Positions 16,872 through 25,586 of a DNA stretch of 64,000 nt are shown piece by piece; positions within the stretch are counted from its first letter, which is position 1; every line of letters begins with the position of its first letter. Position numbers and translations under genes: made by a program. The DNA lies in the NCBI GenBank assembly GCA_028277645.1, contig JANQFV010000003.1, forward strand, positions 1 to 64,000. The letters run 5' to 3'. The notes under the pieces were generated by a model that was given only the letters and a program-made list of their open reading frames with translations, had not been told where the DNA came from and searched no databases. Source of the stretch: Phycisphaerae bacterium. GTDB lineage: Bacteria; Planctomycetota; Phycisphaerae; UBA1845; Fen-1342.

Positions 16872-17591
16872 ATGAAACGCCTCCTCGCAACCTCGACCGG
16901 ACTCCTCTTCCTGATGTCCGCCTCCGCGATGGCCCAGGAGGCGACTGCTGTCTCGATTTCGTCCAACGGCGGCAGCGCCTCGGCCACCGCAACGGCCACC
17001 GGCAACAGCAACTCGGTTGCTATTGCCGGCGCCACGAATGGCGGACGTGCAATCGCCAACAGCGACGCCTACGCCAATCGCCGCGGACGCGCCGACAGTC
17101 GCGCGGTGGCCACTGCGGACCATGGTCTCGCGATCAGCAACTCGGTCGCGGACGCGCGTGGTCGCCTAGGCGGCACGGCCGTTGCGGACAGCGAGAGCAT
17201 CGCCGCTGCCGTCGGCGGCGCCGCCATCAGCAACAGCCGTGCGGATGCACGCGGGACGCTGTTCGGCCACGCACGCAGCCGTTCGACGTCGACCGCGCTG
17301 GGTTACTTCGGCACCGCGCTGAGCGACAGCCGCGCTTCGAGCCACGGCATCTTCGGCGGCCGTGCTTCGAGCCACAGTGATTCGCAGGCGATCACCTTCG
17401 GCGGCCGCTCGACCAGCCAGAGCCGCGTGATCAGTAGCGCCAAGTGGCACGCCGACGCGCGCTCGGACGGACTCAGTGTCAGCCGCAGTGGTTGGCACCG
17501 CACGAGCCGGGCGAAAGTCCACGCAGAAAGCCGTTCGGTGCGCTTCGGCCAAAGCCGTGCGCGTGCCGTGAAGATTACGCTCCGCCCGTGA
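16872..17591 (+). CDS. secreted Ser/Ala/Gly-rich repeat protein, possible beta-solenoid
   Basis: 239 residues from ATG 16872 with AGGAGA 6 nt upstream. Signal peptide 1-22 (ending SASAMA-QE). The mature part is short alternating repeats rich in NS, AD, ARG, SR and G, for example AISNSVADARGRLGG, AISNSRADARGTLFG, ALSDSRASSHGIFGG. Each unit is about 15-30 residues, with small and hydrophobic residues alternating and Gly at presumed turns. This recalls the left-handed beta-roll of YadA-type heads, but no YadA anchor is present. The protein ends in Ser/Arg-rich sequence. The neighbour at 18004 has the same composition and ending. A structural envelope protein is likely, function unknown. Confidence 0.7.
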   Translation: MKRLLATSTGLLFLMSASAMAQEATAVSISSNGGSASATATATGNSNSVAIAGATNGGRAIANSDAYANRRGRADSRAVATADHGLAISNSVADARGRLGGTAVADSESIAAAVGGAAISNSRADARGTLFGHARSRSTSTALGYFGTALSDSRASSHGIFGGRASSHSDSQAITFGGRSTSQSRVISSAKWHADARSDGLSVSRSGWHRTSRAKVHAESRSVRFGQSRARAVKITLRP

Positions 17592-17706
17592 TGTGCGCGT
17601 AACAGGAGCACGGCTCGGCGAGTCCCGTCGTCGAGTCATGCTCATCGGCCACACGAGCTACGAACTCCCATTACCCTGGAAGTCGCAAGTTCCTTCCACT
17701 CCCGCA

Positions 17707-17757
17707 ACGTCGGTCGTCGCGTCCGGGTAACCCCGCGACGGCCGACGTTCTTTTGTT
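17707..17757 (+). terminator. rho-independent terminator of the 16872-17591 gene
   Basis: ACGTCGGTCGTCGCG pairs with CGCGACGGCCGACGT (stem 17707-17748, one G-T pair), followed by TCTTTTGTT. Confidence 0.85.
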
Positions 17758-17776
17758 GCGCAGTGCCAGCGGGCCA

Positions 17777-17870
17777 CGTCATTCCGAGCGCAGCGAGGAA
17801 TCTACCTACGAACGAAGAATCACGCGCGTATGGAGGTAGATTCCTCGTCGCTGCGCTCCTCGGAATGACG
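17777..17870. repeat. dispersed palindrome, copy 2
   Basis: The best preserved pair of arms: CGTCATTCCGAGCGCAGCGA at the left, and GTAGATTCCTCGTCGCTGCG followed by CTCCTCGGAATGACG at the right. The central part is unlike copies 4 to 6. Confidence 0.9.
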
Positions 17871-18003
17871 GGCGCGTTGGTCGTCGAAACGACGTCACGC
17901 CAAATGTCAGACTCTGTCGACCACTGAATTCATGCACCGCGCCACACGTCCATATGGCGAATCGGAAACAACGTCACGAACGCATCAACGCAGGAGACTT
18001 GCC

Positions 18004-18588
18004 ATGAAACGCACGCACAACACCTGGACGTGGATGTCATCGCTGGCACTCTTGCTCCCGGCCAGCACGCTCGCCAGCGACGCCGAGACCTCGGCCAGCG
18101 CCGGCAGCAACACAGCGATGGCCACCGCTCACTACCAAGGCGATATCGGTTTCGCGCGTACGAACACGCGCACCGGGCGCATCAACGTCGCCCGCGGCGT
18201 CGCCGTCGGTGTCGACGAAAATGGTCTGTCGCTGTCACTGAGTTCTGCCATCGCGCCACGACGTGGTCCCGCGCTGGCGACGAACTTCAATATGAGCATT
18301 GGTCGCGACGGTCAGACGTCGACCAGTGTCGGCAGGGCCGTCGCCTCCGGCAGCCGTGACCGGACTGTGGCCGTGAGCGGCAACACCACGACGCGGCACA
18401 ACGGCTCGGTGATGTCGATGGCCAGCGGTCGCACCGGCCGCGGCGGTACTGTGCAGGCCCATACCGAGAGCCGCAGCACCCGCGTGCTGCGCGCCCCTAC
18501 CCGCCCCCCACACGTCGTGGAGCGCAAGCTGCGCCCACCGCCGCCGAGGAAGCTCTGGAAGCCGGCCAAGCGGATCGTGCGCCGCTAG
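18004..18588 (+). CDS. secreted Ser/Thr/Arg-rich protein, paralogue-like neighbour of 16872
   Basis: 194 residues from ATG 18004, with CAGGAG about 8 nt upstream. Signal peptide 1-22 (ending STLAS-DA). The mature protein has alternating small residues (TSASAGSNTAMATAHYQGD, TSTSVGRAVASGSRDRTVAV, MASGRTGRGG) and a segment VQAHTESRSTRVLR much like VHAESRSVRFGQ at the end of the protein at 16872. The C-terminus is Pro/Arg/Lys-rich (RPPPPRKLWKPAKRIVRR). Shared composition, shared leader type and adjacency suggest a common origin or joint envelope function. No known family. Confidence 0.65.
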   Translation: MKRTHNTWTWMSSLALLLPASTLASDAETSASAGSNTAMATAHYQGDIGFARTNTRTGRINVARGVAVGVDENGLSLSLSSAIAPRRGPALATNFNMSIGRDGQTSTSVGRAVASGSRDRTVAVSGNTTTRHNGSVMSMASGRTGRGGTVQAHTESRSTRVLRAPTRPPHVVERKLRPPPPRKLWKPAKRIVRR

Positions 18589-18663
18589 TGGATCCGTGCT
18601 GTCACCAGGAACTGCGACGCGGCTAGCGTCCGCGGAAAGCCCGAGGCTGCGGGCGCGTTACGG

Positions 18664-18692
18664 CCCCACCCGTGTGCGTTGCACGGGTGGGG
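18664..18692 (+). terminator. strong hairpin downstream of 18004-18588
   Basis: CCCCACCCGTG (18664-18674) is an exact reverse complement of CACGGGTGGGG (18682-18692). Only a weak T-run follows (CCTGTGATTTG), so termination efficiency is uncertain. Confidence 0.55.
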
Positions 18693-18703
18693 TCCTGTGA
18701 TTT

Positions 18704-18765
18704 GTGCCACTGCTCTTGAGCAATGCCTTCACGCGAGAAGCACCAGAGCTCAAGAGCAGTGCCAC
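18704..18765. repeat. inverted repeat
   Basis: GTGCCACTGCTCTTGAG (18704-18720) is mirrored by CTCAAGAGCAGTGCCAC (18749-18765), with a single mismatch. No coding potential. It may be an intergenic mobile palindrome. Confidence 0.6.
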
Positions 18766-18791
18766 CGGTGAATGGCTCCCCTAATAGCAAA

Positions 18792-18818
18792 CGGCCCGCA
18801 CCGGACTGGCGCGGGCCG
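18792..18818 (-). terminator. terminator of the 18850-19509 gene
   Basis: CGGCCCGC (18792-18799) pairs with GCGGGCCG (18811-18818) about 30 nt downstream of the minus-strand stop, followed on that strand by TTTGCTATTAG. Confidence 0.6.
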
Positions 18819-18849
18819 CTTGTAATCTCGCATTGCTTGTCGCTTCGTC

Positions 18850-19509
18850 TTAGCCGAACAGATCCGACCGACGGAACCGCGACAGCACCGCCAGACCGAC
18901 CAGGCCCAGCATCGTCGCGCCAGGAGCCGGGACGGGCGCGGTGGCCGCGACCCAATGCTTGCTACCGCCGCCACCTTCGCTGTCATCCTCGAACCCGCCG
19001 ATGCGACCGGCAAAGAAAAAGCCGTCACCGTTGGCCTCGGCGAAATTGCTCGCGACCGCCTCGCTCGCCTCGTCCAGCTCGATCGTGAAGTTCAGCGTGC
19101 TCTTCCGGTAGGACGACCAGTAAGTGCGCTCGTACGCGTCGAAGTTACCGTAGCCACTCGTCGAGCCGCTGCTGTGGTGATACCAGCGATACGGATTATC
19201 AACATCCCACGACGACGCCCCGTTACTGACGGCCGAGCTGTCGAAGTTGAAGTAGAAACGGTCGAACCCGAATCTGCTCAGATCGTCATACTGCGGCAGA
19301 TTGTCGTACGCCGTCACAGTGAAATTGACGGTGCCCGCGACGTTGTCGGCGACGATGTCGACGCGACCATAGTTGCCGGCACCGTAATCATCCGACATGG
19401 TCAGATCGAACGACATGGAGCTGAGGCCGGCGTTCGCCGTCGCCGCGGTCGCCAGCGCCCCTGCCACTGCCCAGAAGATCACACGCTGCATGCTGTGGTT
19501 CCGCTTCAT
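18850..19509 (-). CDS. PEP-CTERM-type exported protein
   Basis: 219 residues from ATG 19509 with AAAGGA upstream; the longer open frame is unsupported. Signal peptide 1-27 (ending TAATANA-GL). The mature part is beta-rich with many Tyr/Asp/Ser (YGAGNYGRVDIVADNVAGTV, FDRFYFNFDSSAVSNG). The C-terminal sorting signal is APVPAPGATMLGLVGLAVLSRFRR, a PEP-CTERM variant (VPAPGA) with hydrophobic stretch and basic tail. Such tails are processed by exosortase in other bacteria; no exosortase gene is in the window. Function unknown. Confidence 0.8.
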   Translation of the reverse strand: MKRNHSMQRVIFWAVAGALATAATANAGLSSMSFDLTMSDDYGAGNYGRVDIVADNVAGTVNFTVTAYDNLPQYDDLSRFGFDRFYFNFDSSAVSNGASSWDVDNPYRWYHHSSGSTSGYGNFDAYERTYWSSYRKSTLNFTIELDEASEAVASNFAEANGDGFFFAGRIGGFEDDSEGGGGSKHWVAATAPVPAPGATMLGLVGLAVLSRFRRSDLFG

Positions 19510-19729
19510 TTCCGTGTCCTTTCGCAAAAGGGACGCTACCCAGGCGTATAGCCCCAGTGCGTCCAATTCCGTGCCCTATTCGCGTGAGGCAAGTGCCTCG
19601 GCCCAGTCATACTGTAACGTTCAGGTGCAATTTATCAACAAGCGTTGACTGACGCAATCATAAATCGCGTGGTTTTAGTACTAATTTTTGACCCCATCAA
19701 CTGTGGTTCCAGGCTGCAAACGGCGATTG

Positions 19730-20059
19730 TCAGCGTCCCGCACGGGCGGTACCCCTTCCGTCGGGTGCCGACGACGTGACTTGACCCCGAACGACTTCGA
19801 ATTGGCGATATGCGCGCACGCCGGCACCGCTGGTGTCGAGGAGCAAGGCTTGGCCATCGCGGGAGCCGAATTCGATCCGGTCGGTCTCCCAGTGGCCGAA
19901 CAGGGCCCCGCTGCGGTGGATCTTCACCACGCGAATGGTGCCGTCCCATTGGAAACCGTCGAGCGGCTTCATCTCGGCGGCATTCAAGCGATACTCCCGG
20001 GGGGCGTTACAACCCGCCGCGAACAATGCGAACACGGCCATCGAAAGCCAGCGTTTCAT
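19730..20059 (-). CDS. putative lipoprotein
   Basis: 109 residues. The N-terminus MKRWLSMAVFALFAAGC ends in a lipobox-like FAAGC. The body (MKPLDGFQWDGTIRVVKIHR, LFGHWETDRIEFGSRDGQAL) is beta-rich with no recognised family. The start lies 1 base beyond the stop of the upstream zinc-ribbon gene (TGATATG), so the two are probably translated together. It is the last gene of a three-gene minus-strand unit. Confidence 0.6.
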   Translation of the reverse strand: MKRWLSMAVFALFAAGCNAPREYRLNAAEMKPLDGFQWDGTIRVVKIHRSGALFGHWETDRIEFGSRDGQALLLDTSGAGVRAYRQFEVVRGQVTSSAPDGRGTARAGR

Positions 20060-20060
20060 A

Positions 20061-20435
20061 TCAGGCCTCTCCTTGCGTTTCTGATGCCGGCGGCGAATCC
20101 CCCGCGACTTCGGTCTCGCGTCCGCACTCCGGACACCACCCGGTCGTGTTGCCGGTGAGGTCGTAGCCGCATTGGACGCAGCGGACGCACCGACGACGGC
20201 GCCAATGCCGAAGTGGTCGACGCGCGAACGCGATGATCGTCAATAGCCAGACAGGCACCGCGACGAGCCACAGATTGAATTCGACGGACCACACTTCTCG
20301 TTTCCCGAACGAGAGCCTGGCCATGCTGAACCCTGGGCCGTAACGATGGAAGTCACCGCGCCCCCACCCCCACCCCCACTCGGCGATCATCGTTGGCGAA
20401 TAGGAGCAACCCTCTAAGTGATTGCCTCCATACAT
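20061..20435 (-). CDS. small membrane protein with C-terminal zinc ribbon
   Basis: 124 residues. The N-terminal half is Gly/Trp-rich (MIAEWGWGWGRGDF) and precedes one membrane segment (FNLWLVAVPVWLLTIIAFA, about 52-70). A basic stretch RRPLRHWRRRRC then leads into CVQCGYDLTGNTTGWCPECG (about 86-105). This is the same ribbon type as the proteins at 3858 and 36504. The pattern membrane helix, basic stretch, CxxCGYDLTG, CPECG is very common in planctomycetes and has no assigned function. Neighbouring small membrane and lipoprotein genes are in the same operon. Confidence 0.7.
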   Translation of the reverse strand: MYGGNHLEGCSYSPTMIAEWGWGWGRGDFHRYGPGFSMARLSFGKREVWSVEFNLWLVAVPVWLLTIIAFARRPLRHWRRRRCVRCVQCGYDLTGNTTGWCPECGRETEVAGDSPPASETQGEA

Positions 20436-20453
20436 GCCGCAGAACTCACAGTT

Positions 20454-20669
20454 TCACGTCCCGAACTGCCATGAGTAAATGCTCTCATCCAGGTAGGCTC
20501 TCAACCGGTATCGATCGGATACCACGCGATCCAGGAATGACGCAGGCGGAAAGGCAACCGGCAGCCCGCCGAGCCACTGCCTCGCCGGGCTCCCTTGGCT
20601 TACGAGAATCCCCGCCGCTACCGCCAGTGACAGCACGAGCAGCACGCCGAGCGCGAGCTTCCGGAACAA
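20454..20669 (-). CDS. small single-pass membrane protein
   Basis: 71 residues from TTG 20669, with GGGGG about 7 nt upstream. A membrane segment (LALGVLLVLSLAVAAGILVS) occupies 5-24, followed by a short exported region (PARQWLGGLPVAFPPASFLD...YSWQFGT). It lies 18 nt upstream of the zinc-ribbon gene. Coding status rests on the ribosome site, membrane segment and operon position; no family recognised. Confidence 0.45.
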   Translation of the reverse strand: MFRKLALGVLLVLSLAVAAGILVSQGSPARQWLGGLPVAFPPASFLDRVVSDRYRLRAYLDESIYSWQFGT

Positions 20670-20793
20670 CGCACTACCCCCAATCTCGATCCAGTCCAGC
20701 CGGCAGCGTTACGAGCGCCGTCCTTACGTATAAGATAACACGACACTCGAACCTCTGCGGTTCGGCATCGTAACTGCCTTGGAGCCCGACAAT

Positions 20794-22065
20794 ATGCCAC
20801 AATCGAAAGTCGCGATCCTGACCACCACCCCGCAGACCGTGCTGCGTGATTATCACGAGCTGATGAACCTCGCCGGGTACCAGGACGTGGTCGCCAAGGA
20901 CGCCGACACCGCCCTGAAGATCAACATCTCGTGGCACTTCTTCTTCCCGGGCAGTTCGACCGTGCCGTGGCAACTCGACGGCGTCATCCGGGCCATGAAG
21001 CAGGACGGGTACGATCCCGACCTCATTCACGGCTGTCACAACCGCACTGTCGTCATCGACGCTCACCTGGGCGAACGCGAAAACAAGCAGCTCAACGTCG
21101 TTGAAAGCCACGGCCTGCGCAACGTCCACCTCTACGAAGGCGAGGAGTGGATCAACGTACGCGACGCCGTCGGCGATCTGGCCAACGACTTCACCTGCCT
21201 CAATGAGGTCTATCCCCGCGGGTTCATGATCCCCCGGCGGTTCATCGGCGAGAACATCATCCACCTGCCAACGGTCAAGACGCACGTCTTCACGACCACC
21301 ACCGGTGCGATGAAGAACGCCTTTGGCGGACTGCTGAACGAGCATCGGCACTGGACGCATCCTGTCATCCACGAGACGCTCGTCGACTTGCTGATGATCC
21401 AGAAGAAGATCCATCGCGGCGTCTTCGCGGTGATGGACGGTACGTTCGCTGGCGATGGCCCCGGGCCGCGCTGCATGGTTCCACACGTGAAGAACGTGAT
21501 TCTGGCCAGTGCGGATCAGGTCGCAATCGACGCCGTCGCTGCCAAACTGATGGGCATGGACCCACTGAGCATCAAGTTCATCAAGCTCGCACACGACCTC
21601 GGGCTCGGCTGTGGTGATCCGCGCGAGATCGAGATCGTCGGCGACACCACGGCCGCCGAGCAAAACTGGCACTTCGACGGCCCGTTCAAGAAGATGACGT
21701 TCGCCAGCAGCATGCAGCACAAAATCTACTGGGGCCCGCTGAAGAAGCCGATTGAGTGGTCGCTGAAGACGGTGCTGGCGCCATGGGCGTACATCGCGAG
21801 CGTGATCTACCACGACAGCTTCTGGTATCCGACTAAGGCCAAGCGCCTGATGCAGGACGTGCTCGACAGCGAGTGGGGCCGCTTGTTCCGCAACTGGGAG
21901 AAGCTGACACCGGACGCGAACGGCTTCCCCGAAGTCGGCACCGAAGCCGCCGAGCTGCACCGCACCGGCTGGGCAGCATTCGGCAAGTCGCTGAAAATCC
22001 TCGGGACCTGCATCAAAGAAGCGCCTGAGTTTTCGAACCGCAAGCGGAAGGTCGTGAAGGCGTAG
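20794..22065 (+). CDS. DUF362 domain-containing protein
   Basis: 423 residues from ATG 20794, with GGAG 9 nt upstream. It is cytoplasmic, with no signal peptide. DUF362 signatures: ALKINISWHFFFPGSSTVPW, IIHLPTVKTHVFTTTTGAMKN, GVFAVMDGTFAGDGPGPRC, NVILASADQVAIDAVAAKLMGMD, LAHDLGLGCGDPREIEIVGD. Family proteins often carry or accompany Fe-S clusters; here no extra CxxCxxCxxxC ferredoxin motif is visible. The C-terminal about 130 residues (KPIEWSLKTVLAPWAYIASV) are an additional helical extension. Biochemical function of the family is not established. Confidence 0.88.
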   Translation: MPQSKVAILTTTPQTVLRDYHELMNLAGYQDVVAKDADTALKINISWHFFFPGSSTVPWQLDGVIRAMKQDGYDPDLIHGCHNRTVVIDAHLGERENKQLNVVESHGLRNVHLYEGEEWINVRDAVGDLANDFTCLNEVYPRGFMIPRRFIGENIIHLPTVKTHVFTTTTGAMKNAFGGLLNEHRHWTHPVIHETLVDLLMIQKKIHRGVFAVMDGTFAGDGPGPRCMVPHVKNVILASADQVAIDAVAAKLMGMDPLSIKFIKLAHDLGLGCGDPREIEIVGDTTAAEQNWHFDGPFKKMTFASSMQHKIYWGPLKKPIEWSLKTVLAPWAYIASVIYHDSFWYPTKAKRLMQDVLDSEWGRLFRNWEKLTPDANGFPEVGTEAAELHRTGWAAFGKSLKILGTCIKEAPEFSNRKRKVVKA

Positions 22066-22107
22066 CGGCGTAGGCTTGCTGGTTCAATCGTCCCGTCGCG
22101 AATCCGT

Positions 22108-22200
22108 GTCATCCCGAGCGCAGTCGAGGGATCTACTCGCAAACCGCAAATTGCTGCTGCACGAACGTAGATTCCACGCCGCTGCACTCCTCGGAATGAC
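22108..22200. repeat. dispersed palindrome, copy 3
   Basis: GTCATCCCGAGCGCAGTCGA at the left, and GTAGATTCCACGCCGCTGCA followed by CTCCTCGGAATGAC at the right. Diverged in both arms. Located 43 nt after the DUF362 stop. Confidence 0.85.
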
Positions 22201-22358
22201 AAACACCGCCCCCATTGCCACCAACCCCCGGCTGAGTTATGCTACCTCACCATTGACGGATATCCGTCACTGGCACCCTCTTGACGAGTGTGTAAGCCCC
22301 GTTGGCGCCGGCGAGCACTGAAGGCGCGGTCGAGCCGGAGTCAGCCACGGAGACAAGA

Positions 22359-24536
22359 ATGCCCAACGCCGTCGCGGTACGCGTCGGTTTTATAGCGCTG
22401 TGGGTAATTTGGGGGTGTACGTGCGCGCGGGGCGAACGACCACAATATCCAGGAACGACTGCCGGCACGATCGTTGACGAGCTGCACGGCACGTCCGTCC
22501 GTGATCCCTATCGCTGGCTCGAGAATCGCCATGATCCCGGCGTACACGCCTGGCTCGACGCGCAGCGCGAGCTGACGGATCAGTTGCTCGCCCAGTTCGC
22601 AAAGGAGCGCGAGCAACTGCACGCGCGCTTCGAGCAGCTCTTCGAGAACTCCGTCACCAGCACACCGGTGGTCCGCGGCGATACCCTCTTCTACACGCAG
22701 CGGCGCGGCCTCGACGCACTACCGACCCTGATGACGCGCGGCGTGGAGCCCGATTCGCCGGTGCGCACATTGATCAGCCCCGGCCGCGGTGACGCGCCGC
22801 CGCGCGCTATTGCGTGGTGGGTCGTGTCGCCGATGGGTGACCGTATCGCGTTTGGGGCCACGAACGGTGCCAATGGCGGCGGACTCCTGCATTTGCTCGA
22901 CGTCGCCAGCGCAACGAGTCTCGCGTTGACCATCCCGCACACTCGGTCGGCAACGGTCGCGTGGAATTCGGACGGACACGGATTCGTGTACACGCGCTTC
23001 CCTATGCCTGGTACGGTGTCTCCTGGTGCCGAACGCTATCATCGCCGCGTCTATGTGCACGAGTTCGGGCGCGATTGGCAACAAGACGAGTTGCTCTGGG
23101 GTGCGAACGCCGCACCAACAGACTGGCCAGTGGTCTGGACCAGTGTGGATGGGAATTGGCAGTTCCTCAGCATCGAACACGACCACTCGCGCAACGACCT
23201 GCTGGCGCGCCCCGCTGGTACGACCGAGCTGTTCACGCCCGTGGTGGTCGAGGAAGACGCCCTCACGACGGCGAACGCATTTGGCGAACACCTGTATTTG
23301 AGGACGAGTGTCGGTGCCGACCGCTATCGCATCGTGCGCGTCGTGCCCGGGCAAACGGCAAGCGAGCACTGGCAGGAGATCATCCCCGAGCAGAAGGGCG
23401 TCATCGCGGACTTCGCGCTCGCGAACGGACAACTGGTCGTACACGTACTCGAGAACGCACTCTCGCGGGTACTCATTCACGATCTCGAAGGCGCGTTGCT
23501 GAAGGAGATCGAGTTGCCTGCGCTCGGAGCCGTCTCTGAGCTGCAGGCGTCACCGGAGCACCCGGCCGTGTACTTCCGGTTCGAGTCGTTCGCCAGCCCC
23601 CCGGTCATCCTGCACTACGACCTGCGGGCGCACACGACGAAGCCTTTCGATCAGCCCGAACTGAACGGCAGCATGGGCGAGTACACGACACGGCAGGTCT
23701 GGTGCAACTCCGATGACGGCACGCGTGTGCCCGTGTTCCTGACACACAAACGCGATCTGCCCGCCAACGGCGATTATCCGATCGTGCTCAGTGCGTACGG
23801 CGCCTTCGGCGTCAGCAATACGCCGGCGTTTCGGCCGGAGATTATTCCCTTCCTCAATCGCGGCGGGATCTGGGCGGTCGCAAACGTGCGAGGTGGCGGA
23901 GAATTCGGCCGTTCGTGGCAAATGCAGGGCCGGTTGCTGAATAAACAGAATTCGGTCACAGACCTGCTGGCGGTCGCACAAATGCTCGTGGCCGAGGGCC
24001 ATACCACGCGGGAGAAACTCGCGCTGTACGGGCAAGACGCCGGCGCGCTGCTCGTAGGAGCCGCCATCACGCAGGATCCGACGATCTGCGGAGCCGCAGT
24101 ATGTGCGGAGCCGCTGCTCGACCTGCTCCGCTTCTCGCGCAGTCCCGACGGCGCGTACCTGCAGCGCGAGTTCGGGGCTCCCGCGGACGCAGAACAATGT
24201 GCGGCGCTATTGGCGTACTCGCCGCTGCAGCGCGTGGCCGACGACGTCGACTATCCTGCGCTGCTTCTGACCGGCGCACTGAATGGCGATGCCGAAGGAG
24301 CGATCCACGCGGGCAAGTTCGCCGCTCGACTGCAGGCCGTCGCTGCAACCGACGGGCCGGTATTACTACGCGTCACGCGGCCAAAGGCAGACGTAGAACA
24401 GTTCACACTACGCGACGAACTCGCGCTGCACGCCGACACCTGGACCTTCCTGATGTGGCAACTGGGCCTGGTAGCCCCCGCGCCCACGACTGCCCCCGCG
24501 ACGCAGCCAGCCGACGAAGCGCCGCCCTCACCCTGA
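22359..24536 (+). CDS. prolyl-oligopeptidase (S9A)-like exported protein with degenerate catalytic triad
   Basis: 725 residues from ATG 22359 (GGAG 6 nt upstream). An N-terminal export signal ends near WGCTCARGE. S9A features: YPGTTAGTIVDELHGTSVRDPYRWLE, a seven-bladed propeller region (about 100-450), and the hydrolase domain (PIVLSAYGAFGVSNTPAF, GGIWAVANVRGGGEFGRSWQ, LLAYSPLQRV). The nucleophile motif GGSxGG reads YGQDAGAL, with Asp560 where Ser is expected. The acid loop (TxDHDDRVVP) reads TGALNGDAEGAIH. The His loop (AGHGxGKP) reads PKADVEQF. All three catalytic residues therefore appear lost while the fold is kept, which suggests a pseudoenzyme or peptide-binding protein. It overlaps folD tail-to-tail by 9 nt. 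Confidence 0.82.
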   Translation: MPNAVAVRVGFIALWVIWGCTCARGERPQYPGTTAGTIVDELHGTSVRDPYRWLENRHDPGVHAWLDAQRELTDQLLAQFAKEREQLHARFEQLFENSVTSTPVVRGDTLFYTQRRGLDALPTLMTRGVEPDSPVRTLISPGRGDAPPRAIAWWVVSPMGDRIAFGATNGANGGGLLHLLDVASATSLALTIPHTRSATVAWNSDGHGFVYTRFPMPGTVSPGAERYHRRVYVHEFGRDWQQDELLWGANAAPTDWPVVWTSVDGNWQFLSIEHDHSRNDLLARPAGTTELFTPVVVEEDALTTANAFGEHLYLRTSVGADRYRIVRVVPGQTASEHWQEIIPEQKGVIADFALANGQLVVHVLENALSRVLIHDLEGALLKEIELPALGAVSELQASPEHPAVYFRFESFASPPVILHYDLRAHTTKPFDQPELNGSMGEYTTRQVWCNSDDGTRVPVFLTHKRDLPANGDYPIVLSAYGAFGVSNTPAFRPEIIPFLNRGGIWAVANVRGGGEFGRSWQMQGRLLNKQNSVTDLLAVAQMLVAEGHTTREKLALYGQDAGALLVGAAITQDPTICGAAVCAEPLLDLLRFSRSPDGAYLQREFGAPADAEQCAALLAYSPLQRVADDVDYPALLLTGALNGDAEGAIHAGKFAARLQAVAATDGPVLLRVTRPKADVEQFTLRDELALHADTWTFLMWQLGLVAPAPTTAPATQPADEAPPSP

Positions 24537-25433
24537 TCGCTTAGTCTCTTGATCCTCTGGCCCCGCGACGCCCATTTGCTGCGCCGCCGCATCCGCGGTG
24601 TGTTCAATCAGTGTGGCGATGGTCATCGGTCCGACGCCACCGGGGACTGGCGTGATCAACGAGCACGGCTCGAGCGCGCCGTCGAAATCCACGTCGCCGA
24701 TGTTGCCGGGGTTGTAGCCTGCGTCGATAACGACCGCGCCGACCTTGATCCACCCGCCCTGCACGAATCGCGGACGACCGACCGCAGCGATCACGACGTC
24801 GGCATTACGCACAATCGTCGGCAGCGAGCGGGTGCGTGAGTGGCAAAGCGTGACCGTCGCATGCGCGTTGATCAGCATCGACGCCATCGGCCGGCCCAGA
24901 ATTGGACTGCGACCGATCACGACCGCGTGCGCGCCGTCCAGTGCAACGCCGTACTCGCTCAGCAGCCGCATGATGCCCTCCGGCGTACAGGGAATGAACG
25001 CCGGCAGGCCGAGAATGACGCGCCCGAGCGTGGCCGAAGTCACGCCGTCGACATCCTTGGCGGGCGGAATGGCCTCGAACACGGCGCGTTTGTCGATCGG
25101 CTGCGGCACGGGGTGCTGGACGAGTATGCCGTGTACGGTGGGATCAGCGCCGAGCTTTTGAATCTCACCGACGAGCTGCTCGGTACTCGTTCCGTGCGGC
25201 AGGTCAACGAGCAGCGACTTCATGCCCGTGTCTTCGCAGCGTTTGCGCTTCATTCGGACGTAAGTCGCGGACGCAGGATCATCGCCCACCAGAACGGTGG
25301 CCAACGCCGGCGTGACTCCGGTCGAACCGCGGATCGTCTCCACTTTCTTAGCGGCGCTTTCGAGAACGCGCTTCGCGAGCCCGCGACCGTCCATCAGCTT
25401 GGGGTTTCGTTGCTCAGTCATAGAACTGAGCAT
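24528..25433 (-). CDS. folD: methylenetetrahydrofolate dehydrogenase / methenyltetrahydrofolate cyclohydrolase
   Basis: About 301 residues from ATG 25433; ATG 25421 (MTEQRNPKL) is equally possible, since neither has a clear ribosome site. It oxidises 5,10-methylene-THF with NAD(P)+ and hydrolyses 5,10-methenyl-THF in the cytoplasm. Motifs: SATYVRMKRKRCEDTGM (the catalytic Lys of YxxxK), GILVQHPVPQPID, PPAKDVDGV, AVVIGRSPILGRPMASML (Rossmann loop), and TPVPGGVGPMTIATLIEHT near the C-terminus. Together with ftcD 1.8 kb away it serves one-carbon folate metabolism. Confidence 0.95.
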   Translation of the reverse strand: MLSSMTEQRNPKLMDGRGLAKRVLESAAKKVETIRGSTGVTPALATVLVGDDPASATYVRMKRKRCEDTGMKSLLVDLPHGTSTEQLVGEIQKLGADPTVHGILVQHPVPQPIDKRAVFEAIPPAKDVDGVTSATLGRVILGLPAFIPCTPEGIMRLLSEYGVALDGAHAVVIGRSPILGRPMASMLINAHATVTLCHSRTRSLPTIVRNADVVIAAVGRPRFVQGGWIKVGAVVIDAGYNPGNIGDVDFDGALEPCSLITPVPGGVGPMTIATLIEHTADAAAQQMGVAGPEDQETKRSG

Positions 25434-25586
25434 ACAGAGCAGGATATCGGGTGTCACGCCCCGCTATGCGTTCGGAAATCTTCTTCCATAGCCACACGCC
25501 GCTGACTAACATCAGAAGTGGCTCGGGCCTGTTACATAGTCGAACGAATTAGAGCGCATTGCGTGTTGGAGTCCGGGAGAGTGAGA

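Larger units (their letters stand above)
17592..18003. other. intergenic stretch with terminator and dispersed repeat
   Basis: Between the two Ser/Ala-rich genes. It holds the terminator at 17707-17757 and palindrome copy 2 at 17777-17870. CAGGAG at 17991 is the ribosome site of the next gene. No additional gene seen. Confidence 0.6.

Noticed and set aside
20674-21960. 428-codon minus-strand frame
   Set aside because: Shadow of the DUF362 gene; no motifs.
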